From NCBI RefSeq assembly GCF_016900875.1, contig NZ_JAFEUM010000010.1:51873-115872 (forward strand): DNA of 64,000 nt, in the 5' to 3' direction. The translations under genes and the position numbers were made by a program. Each line of letters begins with the position of its first letter. Position 1 is the stretch's first letter. Of the stretch, positions 45,809 to 55,275 are shown piece after piece. The notes under the pieces are model-generated. The model worked only from the letters and a program-made list of their open reading frames with translations, did not search any database and was not told the DNA's origin. The stretch is from Vibrio ulleungensis. GTDB taxonomy: Bacteria > Pseudomonadota > Gammaproteobacteria > Enterobacterales > Vibrionaceae.

Positions 45809-46705
45809 ATGCAAAAGAAAACTCCACCTAAATCGAGAAGCTTCCATCGTTTTTATGATATAAACGGTTGGAGTTTCGTTCTCCCTGCTGTCATTTTGAT
45901 AGCGCTATTTCTGCTTTACCCCATTGCTGAATCCCTATGGATGTCGCTTCACTCAGGTAGAGGTGTAGTGACGAAGTTTGTAGGACTTCGCAACGTCGAG
46001 CGTCTGTTTAACGATCCAGTTTTCCTAAAAGCACTGAGTAACACCTTCATCTTCTTGATCGTGCAAGTGCCTATTATGATTCTTTTGTCACTGATCTTGT
46101 CATCGTGCCTTAACCAGCCGAACCTCAAGTTCCGTGGCTTCTTCCGTCTCGCGATCTTTTTGCCCTGTGTCACCTCTCTGGTTGCCTACTCGATTCTGTT
46201 TAAGAGTATGTTTGCCCTCGACGGTGTTATTAACTCGACACTCTTATGGCTAGGCATTATTGAGTCTGCGATCCCTTGGATGACAGACCCATTTTGGGCC
46301 AAAGTGATGATCATCATTGCGATCACCTGGCGCTGGACTGGCTACAACATGATTTTCTATCTCTCAGCGATGCAAAACATTGATAAGTCGATCTATGAAG
46401 CCGCAAAAATTGAAGGTGTGAGCCCAGTACGTCAGTTCTTCTTTATTACGGTGCCTCTGTTAAAGCCAACGATTCTGTTTACGTCAATCATGTCCACTAT
46501 CGGTACCTTACAGGTATTCGATGAAGTGATGAACATGACCCAAGGTGGGCCGGCAAACGAAACGCTGACGCTATCGCTATACATCTACAACTTGTCGTTC
46601 AAGTTTGTTCCAAACTTCGGATACGCTGCGACCGTGTCGTACGTCATCGTATTCTTCGCCGCTATTCTTGCAATCTTGCAGTTCAAAATTGCTAAAGATA
46701 AGTAG
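45809..46705 (+). CDS. Galactoside ABC importer permease (LacF-like)
   Basis: From the ATG at 45809 the protein is 298 residues, starting MQKKTPPKSRSFHRFYDING. Two earlier in-frame ATG codons (45770, 45776) are possible, and none has a strong binding site. It has six membrane helices and the EAA loop EAAKIEGVSPVRQFFFITVP, where it docks the ATPase. It is the MalF-type partner. The order binding protein-LacF-LacG-lacZ-LacK is similar to the Agrobacterium lactose ABC operon as I recall it. Confidence 0.85.
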   Translation: MQKKTPPKSRSFHRFYDINGWSFVLPAVILIALFLLYPIAESLWMSLHSGRGVVTKFVGLRNVERLFNDPVFLKALSNTFIFLIVQVPIMILLSLILSSCLNQPNLKFRGFFRLAIFLPCVTSLVAYSILFKSMFALDGVINSTLLWLGIIESAIPWMTDPFWAKVMIIIAITWRWTGYNMIFYLSAMQNIDKSIYEAAKIEGVSPVRQFFFITVPLLKPTILFTSIMSTIGTLQVFDEVMNMTQGGPANETLTLSLYIYNLSFKFVPNFGYAATVSYVIVFFAAILAILQFKIAKDK

Positions 46706-46719
46706 AGAAGGGAAATAAA

Positions 46720-47532
46720 ATGAATAAATACAAATTCTCCAAGTACGGCATGTACTTTTTCTTAAGCGTGGCAGCCTTTGTCTCCCTGTTTCCTTTCTAT
46801 TGGATGGTGGTGTCTGCCACAAACCTAAGTGCGGACGTAACCATAGGTAAATGGACATTTGGCAGTGCCTTTTTCGAAAACTTCGCTAAATTGAATGAGC
46901 AAGTGGATCTGGCGCGCATCTTCTATAACACCGCCAAAATCGCCATTATCAGTAGCATCTGTACTTTGCTTATTTCTTCTATGGCGGGCTATGGCTTTGA
47001 AATATACAAGAGTAAGCGTCGTGATACTGTTTACAACGGTCTTCTACTAACGATGATGATCCCGTTCGCAGCACTGATGATCCCACTGTTTACTATGATG
47101 GCGAAAGCGGGTCTTCTAGATACTCACGCATCTGTAATCTTGCCTACTGTGGCAACAGCATTCATCGTGTTCTACTTCCGCCAGTCAACCAAAGCGTTCC
47201 CAAGGGAGCTTGTGGATGCTGCTCGTGTTGATGGCGTAAGCGAGTGGAGAATTTTCTTCTTCATCTATATGCCAGTCATGAAATCGACTTATGCTGCGGC
47301 CTTTATCATCGTATTTATGACCGCTTGGAATAACTTCTTATGGCCATTGATTGCCCTGCAATCGCCAGAGCAAAAAACCATTAACTTGGTGCTTTCATCA
47401 CTGTCGAGTTCTTACTTCCCAGATTACGGTGTGATCATGGTGGCCACAGTAATGGCGACAGTGCCAACATTGGCCGTGTTCTTTGCCATGCAGAAGCAAT
47501 TTGTTGCTGGCCTAACTGGTTCCGTGAAGTAG
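46720..47532 (+). CDS. Galactoside ABC importer permease (LacG-like)
   Basis: The 270-residue protein has six membrane helices. Its EAA loop reads ELVDAARVDGVSEWRIFFFIYMP, and a C-terminal YFPDYGVIMVATVMATVP segment is typical of MalG-type permeases. It begins 14 bases after the LacF-like gene with GAAGGGA as binding site, and lacZ follows after 8 bases. Confidence 0.88.
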   Translation: MNKYKFSKYGMYFFLSVAAFVSLFPFYWMVVSATNLSADVTIGKWTFGSAFFENFAKLNEQVDLARIFYNTAKIAIISSICTLLISSMAGYGFEIYKSKRRDTVYNGLLLTMMIPFAALMIPLFTMMAKAGLLDTHASVILPTVATAFIVFYFRQSTKAFPRELVDAARVDGVSEWRIFFFIYMPVMKSTYAAAFIIVFMTAWNNFLWPLIALQSPEQKTINLVLSSLSSSYFPDYGVIMVATVMATVPTLAVFFAMQKQFVAGLTGSVK

Positions 47533-47540
47533 GGGGCGTT

Positions 47541-50500
47541 ATGAAATCATTTCAACAAATCATTGACGCGCGAGATTGGGAAAACGAGCAAGTTATTGCC
47601 GCCAATCAATACCCTGCGCATGCTCCGCTTCGCAGCTATAAAGATGCACAGCAAGCTGTTTTAAAACAACAGTCAGACAATTACGTATCGCTGAATGGCG
47701 ATTGGAAATTTAAGCTGTTCGATAAGCCAGAGTTGGTCCCTGAAGACGTAATAACGCCAGAGTTATCAGACACTGATTGGGATAACATTGTTGTACCAAG
47801 CAATTGGCAGATGGAAGGTTACGATAAAGCCATCTACACCAATGTGAAGTACCCATTTGCTGATACGCCTCCGGTTGTCCCATCTGAGAATCCTACAGGT
47901 GTGTATCGTACGGAGTTCACTTTGGCCGAAAGTTGGAGTGAGCAGCAAACACGCATCATTTTCGATGGCGTAAACTCTGCGATGCACCTTTGGTGTAATG
48001 GCGTATGGGTCGGGTATGCACAAGACAGCCGTCTGCCGAGCGAATTTGACTTAAGTGAGTATGTTCGTGAAGGCAATAACCAACTGACGGTGATGGTGAT
48101 CCGGTGGTCGGATGGCTCCTATTTAGAAGACCAAGATATGTGGTGGCTAAGCGGTATTTTCCGTGATGTTAGCCTATTGAGTAAACCTCTAGTTCATATT
48201 GCCGATGTGTTTAATACTACTGAGCTAGACGCGTGTTACCGCGACGCAACACTGAAAACGGAAGTAGTGCTCAACGCACTGTCTGAAACGCATCAAGTGC
48301 AGGTTACCTTGTACGACGGTGATACGGTTGTCGCCGAATCCCAGAAGCAAAACACCGCCACTCGCCTGGTTGATGAGCGTGGGTACTGGCAAGATAAAGT
48401 ACATGTGAGCATCCCAGTAGTTGAACCAAAGAAATGGAACGCCGAAACGCCTAATTTGTATCGTGTCGTGGTTTCTTTGCTTGATGACGCTGGCCAGGTG
48501 ATTGAATGTGAATCATACAACGTGGGCTTTCGCCAAGTTGAAATCAAAGATGGGCAGCTAAAACTAAACGGTCAGCCTTTGCTAATTCGTGGCGCTAACC
48601 GTCACGAGCATCACCAAACCAAGGGTCATGCTGTCAATCGCGATGACATGCTAGAAGACATTAAACTGCTGAAACAGTACAATTTTAATGCTGTTCGTTG
48701 TGCGCACTATCCTAACCATCCAGAATGGTATGAGTTATGCGACGAATACGGATTGTATGTTGTTGATGAGGCAAACCTAGAGACACACGGCCAAATTCCC
48801 ATGTGTCGTCTATCAAACACCATATCGTGGCTACCTGCCTACATGGCTCGTATGACGCACATGGTGGAGCGCGATAAAAACCACCCATCCATCATAATTT
48901 GGTCGTTGGGTAACGAGTCGGGCATCGGTAACAACCACCATGCCATGTACCAATGGACCAAACTACGCGATCCATCTCGCCCTGTGCAGTACGAAGGTGG
49001 CGGCGCAGAAACCGCAGCAACCGACATTATCTGCCCAATGTACCCTCGCGTTGATAAAGAGAGTACGTTCCCAGCAGAAGGCCAGCCTGAGCATGTGCTA
49101 TTTGGCATTAAAGGCTGGATTGCGAAACCGAACGAGACTCGTCCACTTATTATGTGTGAATACGCTCACGCGATGGGGAACAGTCTAGGCAGTTTTGAAG
49201 AGTATTGGGATGCGTTTCGACGTTACCCACGTCTTCAAGGTGGCTTTATTTGGGATTGGGTTGATCAAGGTATTTCAAAATACGACGAGCAGGGCAATCA
49301 TTACTGGGGCTATGGCGGCGACTTTGGCGACGTAATTAACGACCGTCAATTCTGCATCAATGGCCTGATGGGGCCTGACCGCTCGCCACACCCAAGTGTG
49401 TTCGAAGCGAAAAAGGCGCAGCAGTTCTTCCAATTTAAACTGTTAGAAGCGACGCCGCTACGTCTGCAAATACATAGTGAGTACTTATTTACACAAGCAA
49501 GCAATTATCAGCTTAACTGGGCGATTGTAGAGCAAGGTGTCGCGGTTGAGTCAGGCTCATTAGACATAAACGTTGAAGCGCAGGGCTATCAAATCGAAAC
49601 ATTGTTGGCTGAATTGCCGCAAACCAAAGCGGGTAAAGAGTATTTCTTGAATCTCCACGTGGTACTTAAGTCGGCAACGCCATGGGCTGACGCTGGTTTT
49701 GAAGTGGCGCAGCAGCAGTTTGCACTACCTGCATCGACCGAAATGGTTGTACAGCCCTTGAGTGCCAATGCGGGTGAGCTCAGCATTGCTGACAACAGCA
49801 CGCAAACCACATTCAGTGGCGAGTCGTTTGAATTGGCGTTTGATAAGTCAACGGGTCTTATTTCAACATGGATTCGCAATGAAAAGCCTGTGTTGATTGA
49901 TGCGCCGGTCGATAACTTCTACCGCGCACCATTAGATAACGATATTGGTACCAGTGAAGCGGACAATATGGATCCGAACACATGGTTAGCGATATGGGGC
50001 TCAGCGGGTTACGACAAGCTTGAGCGCTCTCTTGTCGACATGCAAGTTGTACCTGCGGGTAGCTCTGCAAATATCATTGTTCGATTTGCGTACTCGGCGT
50101 TTAAGCAAGTTCGCATTGTGAGCACGTGGAGCTATATAGTTGATGTCAGTGGTGAGGTGTTGGTTGACGTATCGGTTGAGCTAGCACAAGGGCTACCTGA
50201 ACTGCCACGTGTTGGGATGGAACTGGCGTTGCCAGCAGAGTCGGACTCTGTGACTTTCTATGGACGTGGGCCACACGAAAACTATCCAGACCGCATTTTG
50301 TCAACCTATGTCGGCTTGCATACTCAAACGATTGAGCAGATGCACACTAATTACGTTTTCCCAACAGAAAATGGTCTACGCTGCGATGTGAAACAAGCCA
50401 CCATTGGCAGTTTGCAGCTTAGCGGTCACTTCCATTTGGGCGTGAGTCAGTACACTCAGAAAAACCTGATTGAAGCGCAGCACATTAACGAGTTGGTTAA

Positions 50501-50639
50501 GCAACCTAAATTGATTGTGCGTGTAGATGGGTTTCATATGGGGATTGGCGGCGACGACTCTTGGAGTCGAAGTGTGCACGAAGAATTCTTGCTACGAGAT
50601 AAAAAATATCGCTACCAGGTCAAATTAAGTGGCGTGTAA
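47541..50639 (+). CDS. lacZ: Beta-galactosidase, GH2
   Basis: The 1032-residue protein matches the length and layout of E. coli LacZ (1024). It has an N-terminal sugar-binding domain, Ig-like domains, a TIM barrel and a C-terminal super-sandwich. The acid/base glutamate is in WSLGNESG (residue 459) and the nucleophile is in MCEYAHAMGNS (residue 540). RHEHHQTKGHAV and CAHYPNHPEWYELCDEYG are further active-site segments. It splits lactose and other beta-galactosides in the cytoplasm. It lies inside the ABC operon, with no lacY-type permease nearby. Its stop codon lies within a GalR-type operator. Confidence 0.95.
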   Translation: MKSFQQIIDARDWENEQVIAANQYPAHAPLRSYKDAQQAVLKQQSDNYVSLNGDWKFKLFDKPELVPEDVITPELSDTDWDNIVVPSNWQMEGYDKAIYTNVKYPFADTPPVVPSENPTGVYRTEFTLAESWSEQQTRIIFDGVNSAMHLWCNGVWVGYAQDSRLPSEFDLSEYVREGNNQLTVMVIRWSDGSYLEDQDMWWLSGIFRDVSLLSKPLVHIADVFNTTELDACYRDATLKTEVVLNALSETHQVQVTLYDGDTVVAESQKQNTATRLVDERGYWQDKVHVSIPVVEPKKWNAETPNLYRVVVSLLDDAGQVIECESYNVGFRQVEIKDGQLKLNGQPLLIRGANRHEHHQTKGHAVNRDDMLEDIKLLKQYNFNAVRCAHYPNHPEWYELCDEYGLYVVDEANLETHGQIPMCRLSNTISWLPAYMARMTHMVERDKNHPSIIIWSLGNESGIGNNHHAMYQWTKLRDPSRPVQYEGGGAETAATDIICPMYPRVDKESTFPAEGQPEHVLFGIKGWIAKPNETRPLIMCEYAHAMGNSLGSFEEYWDAFRRYPRLQGGFIWDWVDQGISKYDEQGNHYWGYGGDFGDVINDRQFCINGLMGPDRSPHPSVFEAKKAQQFFQFKLLEATPLRLQIHSEYLFTQASNYQLNWAIVEQGVAVESGSLDINVEAQGYQIETLLAELPQTKAGKEYFLNLHVVLKSATPWADAGFEVAQQQFALPASTEMVVQPLSANAGELSIADNSTQTTFSGESFELAFDKSTGLISTWIRNEKPVLIDAPVDNFYRAPLDNDIGTSEADNMDPNTWLAIWGSAGYDKLERSLVDMQVVPAGSSANIIVRFAYSAFKQVRIVSTWSYIVDVSGEVLVDVSVELAQGLPELPRVGMELALPAESDSVTFYGRGPHENYPDRILSTYVGLHTQTIEQMHTNYVFPTENGLRCDVKQATIGSLQLSGHFHLGVSQYTQKNLIEAQHINELVKQPKLIVRVDGFHMGIGGDDSWSRSVHEEFLLRDKKYRYQVKLSGV

Positions 50640-50661
50640 AACGTTTACACTGGCCTATAAT
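50634..50661 (+). promoter_or_regulatory. GalR-type operator and promoter before the ABC ATPase gene
   Basis: GTGTAAAACGTTTACAC (50634-50650) has a perfect right half (GTTTACAC) and a left half spaced one base further out. A perfect TATAAT follows at 50656-50661. The operator sits in the -35/-10 region, so the ATPase and alpha-galactosidase genes probably have their own repressed promoter. Confidence 0.65.
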
Positions 50662-50738
50662 CAAGCTATTAAGTAGTAAGCAAAAACAATAACGATTAAA
50701 CGTGAGCCACCTTACGAGGCGGCCAAAAGGAAAGTAAC

Positions 50739-51824
50739 ATGGCAGATATCAAACTAACCAATCTGGTCAAGTCTTACGGTAAAACAGAGATCATTCACGG
50801 TGTGGATTTGGACATCAAAAGCGGCGAGTTCGTTGTGTTTGTTGGTCCTTCAGGCTGTGGTAAGTCGACACTGCTCCGTCTCATCGCGGGTCTAGAAGAG
50901 ATCACCGATGGTACTCTGGAAATTGACGGTGAAGTTGTTAACCACGTTAACCCTGCCGAGCGTGGCATTGCCATGGTTTTCCAAACCTACGCACTGTACC
51001 CACACATGACTGTGGAAGAAAATATGGGCTTTAGCTTGCGCATGAATGGCGTAGATAAAGCTGAAGTGTTTAAGAAAGTGGAAGCCGCAGCAACCGCGCT
51101 TCAACTTGGCGAGTTAATGAAACGTAAGCCAAAAGAGCTTTCTGGTGGTCAGCGTCAACGTGTGGCGATTGGCCGTGCCATTGTCCGCGACCCGAAAGTA
51201 TTCTTGTTCGATGAGCCTCTGTCTAACCTCGATGCTGAGCTGCGTGTTGATATGCGTCTGCAAATCGCATCACTGCACAATGAACTTAAAAATACCATGG
51301 TGTACGTAACGCACGATCAGGTGGAAGCTATGACGCTCGCCGATAAGATTGTGGTACTACGTCTAGGTAATATCGAGCAAGTTGGTTCACCGCTAGAGCT
51401 CTACAACCGTCCAGCAAATGAGTTTGTGGCTGGGTTTATTGGTTCACCGAAAATGAACTTCCTCCCTTCAGATGTGATGGAAGTTACTGAGCGCGGCGTC
51501 ACTATCCAAACGCCAGATAAGCAATCATTCACTCTGGATGCGAATGTTGATCAAGTCAAAGTAGGGGACAAGATCACGTTAGGTATTCGTCCAGAGCACT
51601 TGTGGGTCGACAAACAAGGCGAGCACACACTGCACTTTACCACTCATGCGGTAGAGCGCTTAGGAAACAGCACCTATCTATTTGGTCAAGTTGGCGGATA
51701 CGATAACTTTAAGGTGCATGTGTCTGGTGACATGGAAATTAAACGTGGGGACGAAGTGGAGCTGAACTTCGATATTTCCGACTGTCATCTATTCCTAAAC
51801 GAACAGTGTATTACAAACCTTTAA
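50739..51824 (+). CDS. Sugar ABC importer ATPase (UgpC/MsmK/LacK-like)
   Basis: The 361-residue protein has GPSGCGKSTLLR (Walker A), LSGGQRQRVAIGRA (signature), VFLFDEPLSNLDA (Walker B) and THDQVEAMTLAD. A MalK-type C-terminal regulatory domain follows from about residue 240 (GFIGSPKMNFLP). It would energise the LacFG-like permeases. In some bacteria one such ATPase serves several sugar importers, so sharing is possible. A good AAGGAAAG site precedes it. Confidence 0.9.
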   Translation: MADIKLTNLVKSYGKTEIIHGVDLDIKSGEFVVFVGPSGCGKSTLLRLIAGLEEITDGTLEIDGEVVNHVNPAERGIAMVFQTYALYPHMTVEENMGFSLRMNGVDKAEVFKKVEAAATALQLGELMKRKPKELSGGQRQRVAIGRAIVRDPKVFLFDEPLSNLDAELRVDMRLQIASLHNELKNTMVYVTHDQVEAMTLADKIVVLRLGNIEQVGSPLELYNRPANEFVAGFIGSPKMNFLPSDVMEVTERGVTIQTPDKQSFTLDANVDQVKVGDKITLGIRPEHLWVDKQGEHTLHFTTHAVERLGNSTYLFGQVGGYDNFKVHVSGDMEIKRGDEVELNFDISDCHLFLNEQCITNL

Positions 51825-51834
51825 GGTCTTTCCC

Positions 51835-51866
51835 AAACCCCCGCCTTGTGTGGGGGTTTCTTTCTC
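51835..51866 (+). terminator. Terminator after the sugar ABC ATPase
   Basis: AAACCCCC and GGGGGTTT form an eight-pair stem, then CTTTCTCT. It starts 10 bases after the stop. The alpha-galactosidase gene follows 72 bases later, so it may need read-through or its own promoter. Confidence 0.7.
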
Positions 51867-51937
51867 TATAAAAGCACGCCCATGCATGCGGTTGTGCTTC
51901 ATTTCCAACATTATCACTTTCTTCTGTTTATCGAGTA

Positions 51938-54082
51938 ATGACTATGTACTTTTCTTCTTCTAATCATATTCAGCTCAACAGTGAGCAAAACACACTCTTA
52001 ATCAAGCTGTCTCCAGCACCAGAAATCGTCTATTGGGGGCGAAGCCTGCCTCAGCTAGGTGAAGAGCAGCTAACCCGGTTTGATATTGGCATCGATCGCG
52101 GTGTTCCTCAGGCTCGTATCGACCATGATGTGCCTGTTTCCTTATGTCCAGAATTTGGTCGTGGTACCTTTGGCTCTCCCGGCCTAGAAGGGCATCATCT
52201 GGGGCAAAATAGCACCCCGATTTTTACCTATCAATCGCACCAATTTATTGAGCAAGTGCTGTCGATTAACTGCTTCGATGAGAACGCCAAACTTGAGCTT
52301 CATATCGAGCTGCAATTGCATCAATCTGGTGTGCTTGAGAAGCGAATTAAACTGACCAACTGTAATACTGAACCTTACCAGTTAAACCGTCTTTCTTTGA
52401 CGTTTCCATTACCTTACCAGGCCAAAGAGGTCGAATCATACAGTGGACGCTGGGCTAAAGAAATGCAGCCACAGCGCCAATCGGTCGAGCACGGCATCTT
52501 TACCCAAGAAAACAGACGCGGTCGCACTTCTCATGAGTATTTTCCTGGCTGTCTTGTTGGTACTGCGCACTTTACGGAGCAAACCGGAGAGGTGTGGAGT
52601 TTTCATTTAGGCTGGAGTGGTAATCATAGTTGGCGCTGTGAAGCGAAAAGCGATGGTCGCCGCTTCGTTCAAGCGGGTGAACTGTTGACGGCTGGTGAAA
52701 TCGAACTATCGACCAACGATTCGTACCAAACACCGTCATTGTTTACGGCGTACTCATCAACTGGTATTAACGGTTTGAGAGAGATTAACCATCAATTTTA
52801 TCGTGAAGTGATCTCTCCAATTGATGCAGACAAAATTCGTCCTGTTCACTTAAATACTTGGGAAGGTATTTATTTTGAACACGATCCTAAATACATCTGT
52901 GAAATGGCCACTCAAGCAGCCGAAATTGGTGTTGAACGATTCATTATTGACGATGGCTGGTTTAAAGGCCGTGACCACGATAGAGCCGCATTGGGGGACT
53001 GGGTATTAGATACCACCAAATACCCTGATGGTTTGGAGCCAGTGATCAAACATGTCAATGATCTTGGAATGGAATTTGGTATTTGGGTAGAGCCTGAAAT
53101 GGTCAACCCAGACTCAGATCTTTACCGTGCCCACCCTGATTGGGTGTTAAAAGCGCCAAACTATGAGCAACCGACAGGTCGATTCCAGTATGTACTCAAT
53201 TTGCAAATTGCTGACTGCTTTGACTACTTATTTGATCACTTAGACGCCATCCTTAAGAGCTATAACATTGGCTACTTCAAATGGGATATGAACCGAGAGC
53301 TGGTGCAGGCAACACACAACGATCGCTCTGCCGTTCATGGTCAAACAAAGGCAGTATATGCGCTGCTGGATAAGTTACGCGAGGCAAACCCAGAGGTCGA
53401 AATCGAAAGCTGCTCATCGGGCGGTGGACGCATTGACTACGAGATCTTAAAACGGACTCATCGATTCTGGACATCAGATTGTAACGACGCGTTAGAGCGT
53501 CAAACGATCCAAAAATCGATCGGTATCTTCTTCCCACCCGAAGTGATGGGAGCACATGTTGGACCTCAGCACAGTCATACTACTCGACGTACACACGACA
53601 TGAATTTCCGTGGTCTCACTGCGTTAACCGGTCATATGGGTGTGGAGCTTGATCCTGTGAAAGAGAGTGCCGAAGAGAAGCAAGCATTTGCCAAATACAT
53701 TGCGATGCACAAGCGCTTTAGACCATTACTTCATAGCGGTAAAGGGTTCTATTTAGACAGTGATGATACGGCGAGACACGCCTATGGTGTGAAGTCAGAG
53801 CAAGAGTGTTTAGTCGTTGTCGCGCAACTTGAAGCGCCAAACTATATGTTGCCACAGCCTATTTTGTTAGATTGGCTAGATAACAACAAAATCTATCGTG
53901 TCGAGTTGGTGGATTTCCCTATGCAAAGCGCTGGCCTAATGAAACGTCATCCAGATTGGAGCATGCAGTCGCATGAAAACGGCAGTGTTGAACTTTCTGG
54001 TGCGCTGCTCAAGCAAGTTGGATTGAGCTTGCCTCTGCAAGACCCAGAAACCGCATTGCTGCTTTATATTCGCGAAGCCTAG
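51938..54082 (+). CDS. Alpha-galactosidase, GH36
   Basis: The 714-residue protein has the GH36 layout: an N-terminal beta-sandwich, then a TIM barrel and C-terminal domain. FIIDDGWFKGRDHDRAALGDW, the nucleophile aspartate in YFKWDMNRE (residue 450) and the acid/base aspartate in FWTSDCNDALER (residue 514) are all intact. CSSGGGRIDYE is another family motif. It would hydrolyse melibiose- or raffinose-type alpha-galactosides in the cytoplasm, as no signal peptide is seen. An ATG two codons later is an alternative start. No strong ribosome binding site is seen. Confidence 0.92.
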   Translation: MTMYFSSSNHIQLNSEQNTLLIKLSPAPEIVYWGRSLPQLGEEQLTRFDIGIDRGVPQARIDHDVPVSLCPEFGRGTFGSPGLEGHHLGQNSTPIFTYQSHQFIEQVLSINCFDENAKLELHIELQLHQSGVLEKRIKLTNCNTEPYQLNRLSLTFPLPYQAKEVESYSGRWAKEMQPQRQSVEHGIFTQENRRGRTSHEYFPGCLVGTAHFTEQTGEVWSFHLGWSGNHSWRCEAKSDGRRFVQAGELLTAGEIELSTNDSYQTPSLFTAYSSTGINGLREINHQFYREVISPIDADKIRPVHLNTWEGIYFEHDPKYICEMATQAAEIGVERFIIDDGWFKGRDHDRAALGDWVLDTTKYPDGLEPVIKHVNDLGMEFGIWVEPEMVNPDSDLYRAHPDWVLKAPNYEQPTGRFQYVLNLQIADCFDYLFDHLDAILKSYNIGYFKWDMNRELVQATHNDRSAVHGQTKAVYALLDKLREANPEVEIESCSSGGGRIDYEILKRTHRFWTSDCNDALERQTIQKSIGIFFPPEVMGAHVGPQHSHTTRRTHDMNFRGLTALTGHMGVELDPVKESAEEKQAFAKYIAMHKRFRPLLHSGKGFYLDSDDTARHAYGVKSEQECLVVVAQLEAPNYMLPQPILLDWLDNNKIYRVELVDFPMQSAGLMKRHPDWSMQSHENGSVELSGALLKQVGLSLPLQDPETALLLYIREA

Positions 54083-54096
54083 TAACCGAACGGCTC

Positions 54097-54131
54097 AAAA
54101 AAAAGCTCCGCAGTTTCGCTGCGGAGCTTTT
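54097..54131. terminator. Bidirectional terminator after the alpha-galactosidase gene
   Basis: AAAAGCTCCGCAG (54101-54113) and CTGCGGAGCTTTT (54119-54131) form a 13-pair stem with T-runs on both strands. It ends the alpha-galactosidase transcript and the convergent GGDEF gene. Confidence 0.92.
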
Positions 54132-54155
54132 GTCTTTCTTATAGGTCAGTGACGC

Positions 54156-55211
54156 TTAGGCTTGTGCGTTGAACTTCACTCTATTTCCGCCCGTTTGTTT
54201 TGCAATGTAGAGCGCTTTGTCCGCCATCGACATGGTCTCTGACATAGAGAGCTCATGGTTACCCATCGCGACACCAATGCTCATGGTGCATTGTATTTTT
54301 TGTTTTTTTGAGTATACGTAGAGTTGTTCAATTGAGTGTCTTACAAGCTCTGCATACCTTTGTGTTTCTTGGCGATCACTGTTTTTCAATATTACACAAA
54401 ACTCTTCACCACCGATGCGACAGATACGCTTGTCAGTCGGGAAGCATTGCACGATACTGTCTGCAACTTTTTTGAGTACAGCATCACCGGCAGAATGCCC
54501 GTAGGTGTCATTGATCTGTTTAAAATGATCTATATCCATAACATACACAGCGTATTGTGCATTTTGATTGCTCAAGTCGATGAGCTTGAAGTGTTCGAAC
54601 AAATGACGTCGATTACCTAGCTCCGTTAATTCGTCCGTGACTGAGTAGTGGTGCAGGGTTGCGTGACTTTGTCTTAGCACTAAGGTGACATGGTGGCTTA
54701 TTAACACGACACCGAGGCACGAGGACGTGAGTGTAGAAAAATACAGAAATTTATTCTGACTTTCTTCTAACTGATAAAGCGGTGTGACGTCATATAAACC
54801 AAATTCCAAGATATAGAAAAGAAACAGTGCCAGAGCTGCAGTGAGGTATTTGTTGATGGAGCGATCCAAAGGGGTAAGGAGTAATACCGCCATCGAGAGG
54901 CTCAACCAGTAGAACTGCAGTCCAGTTTCCCTGCCTAAAAACGCAAAACAGATGCCGGCCATATGCACAATAAAGAACTGCAAAGCACCGTAGCGCAGAA
55001 CATTGCCAATGACTTTTCTAGTGTGTGAAAGATAGAAAAAATAGAGATAGGCAAATAGACAGACAAAATCAAATGCAGCCACCCACTTTAGTTTCCATAC
55101 AAACAGAAATAGATAGGTGTATGAGAGTGTCCCAACAAAGCCAATAAGCGCAATTTGCTTAAGCAAGTTGCGCTGCTGAGTTTCGGCGAGTGAGGCTGCA
55201 GATGTTGGCAT
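54156..55211 (-). CDS. Membrane GGDEF diguanylate cyclase
   Basis: The 351-residue protein has about six hydrophobic helices in residues 15-185, without a recognisable named sensor domain, and a GGDEF domain. The latter contains YVMDIDHFKQINDTYGHSAGD and the variant signature CRIGGEEFCVIL; GGEEF is an active form. It should make c-di-GMP. It interrupts the galactose gene cluster and is oriented against it, so it is unlikely to be part of the regulon. Confidence 0.85.
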   Translation of the reverse strand: MPTSAASLAETQQRNLLKQIALIGFVGTLSYTYLFLFVWKLKWVAAFDFVCLFAYLYFFYLSHTRKVIGNVLRYGALQFFIVHMAGICFAFLGRETGLQFYWLSLSMAVLLLTPLDRSINKYLTAALALFLFYILEFGLYDVTPLYQLEESQNKFLYFSTLTSSCLGVVLISHHVTLVLRQSHATLHHYSVTDELTELGNRRHLFEHFKLIDLSNQNAQYAVYVMDIDHFKQINDTYGHSAGDAVLKKVADSIVQCFPTDKRICRIGGEEFCVILKNSDRQETQRYAELVRHSIEQLYVYSKKQKIQCTMSIGVAMGNHELSMSETMSMADKALYIAKQTGGNRVKFNAQA

Positions 55212-55275
55212 AACGTTTCTTTAATGGAATGGCGTTCTGTATTCTGAAGGGACAAACCTTTGCCCACAAGAAAAA

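Noticed and set aside
55200..55225. GalR-type site at the start of the membrane GGDEF gene (ATAACGTTTCTT)
   Set aside because: Only the CGTTT core matches; both outer halves deviate, so it is treated as chance.
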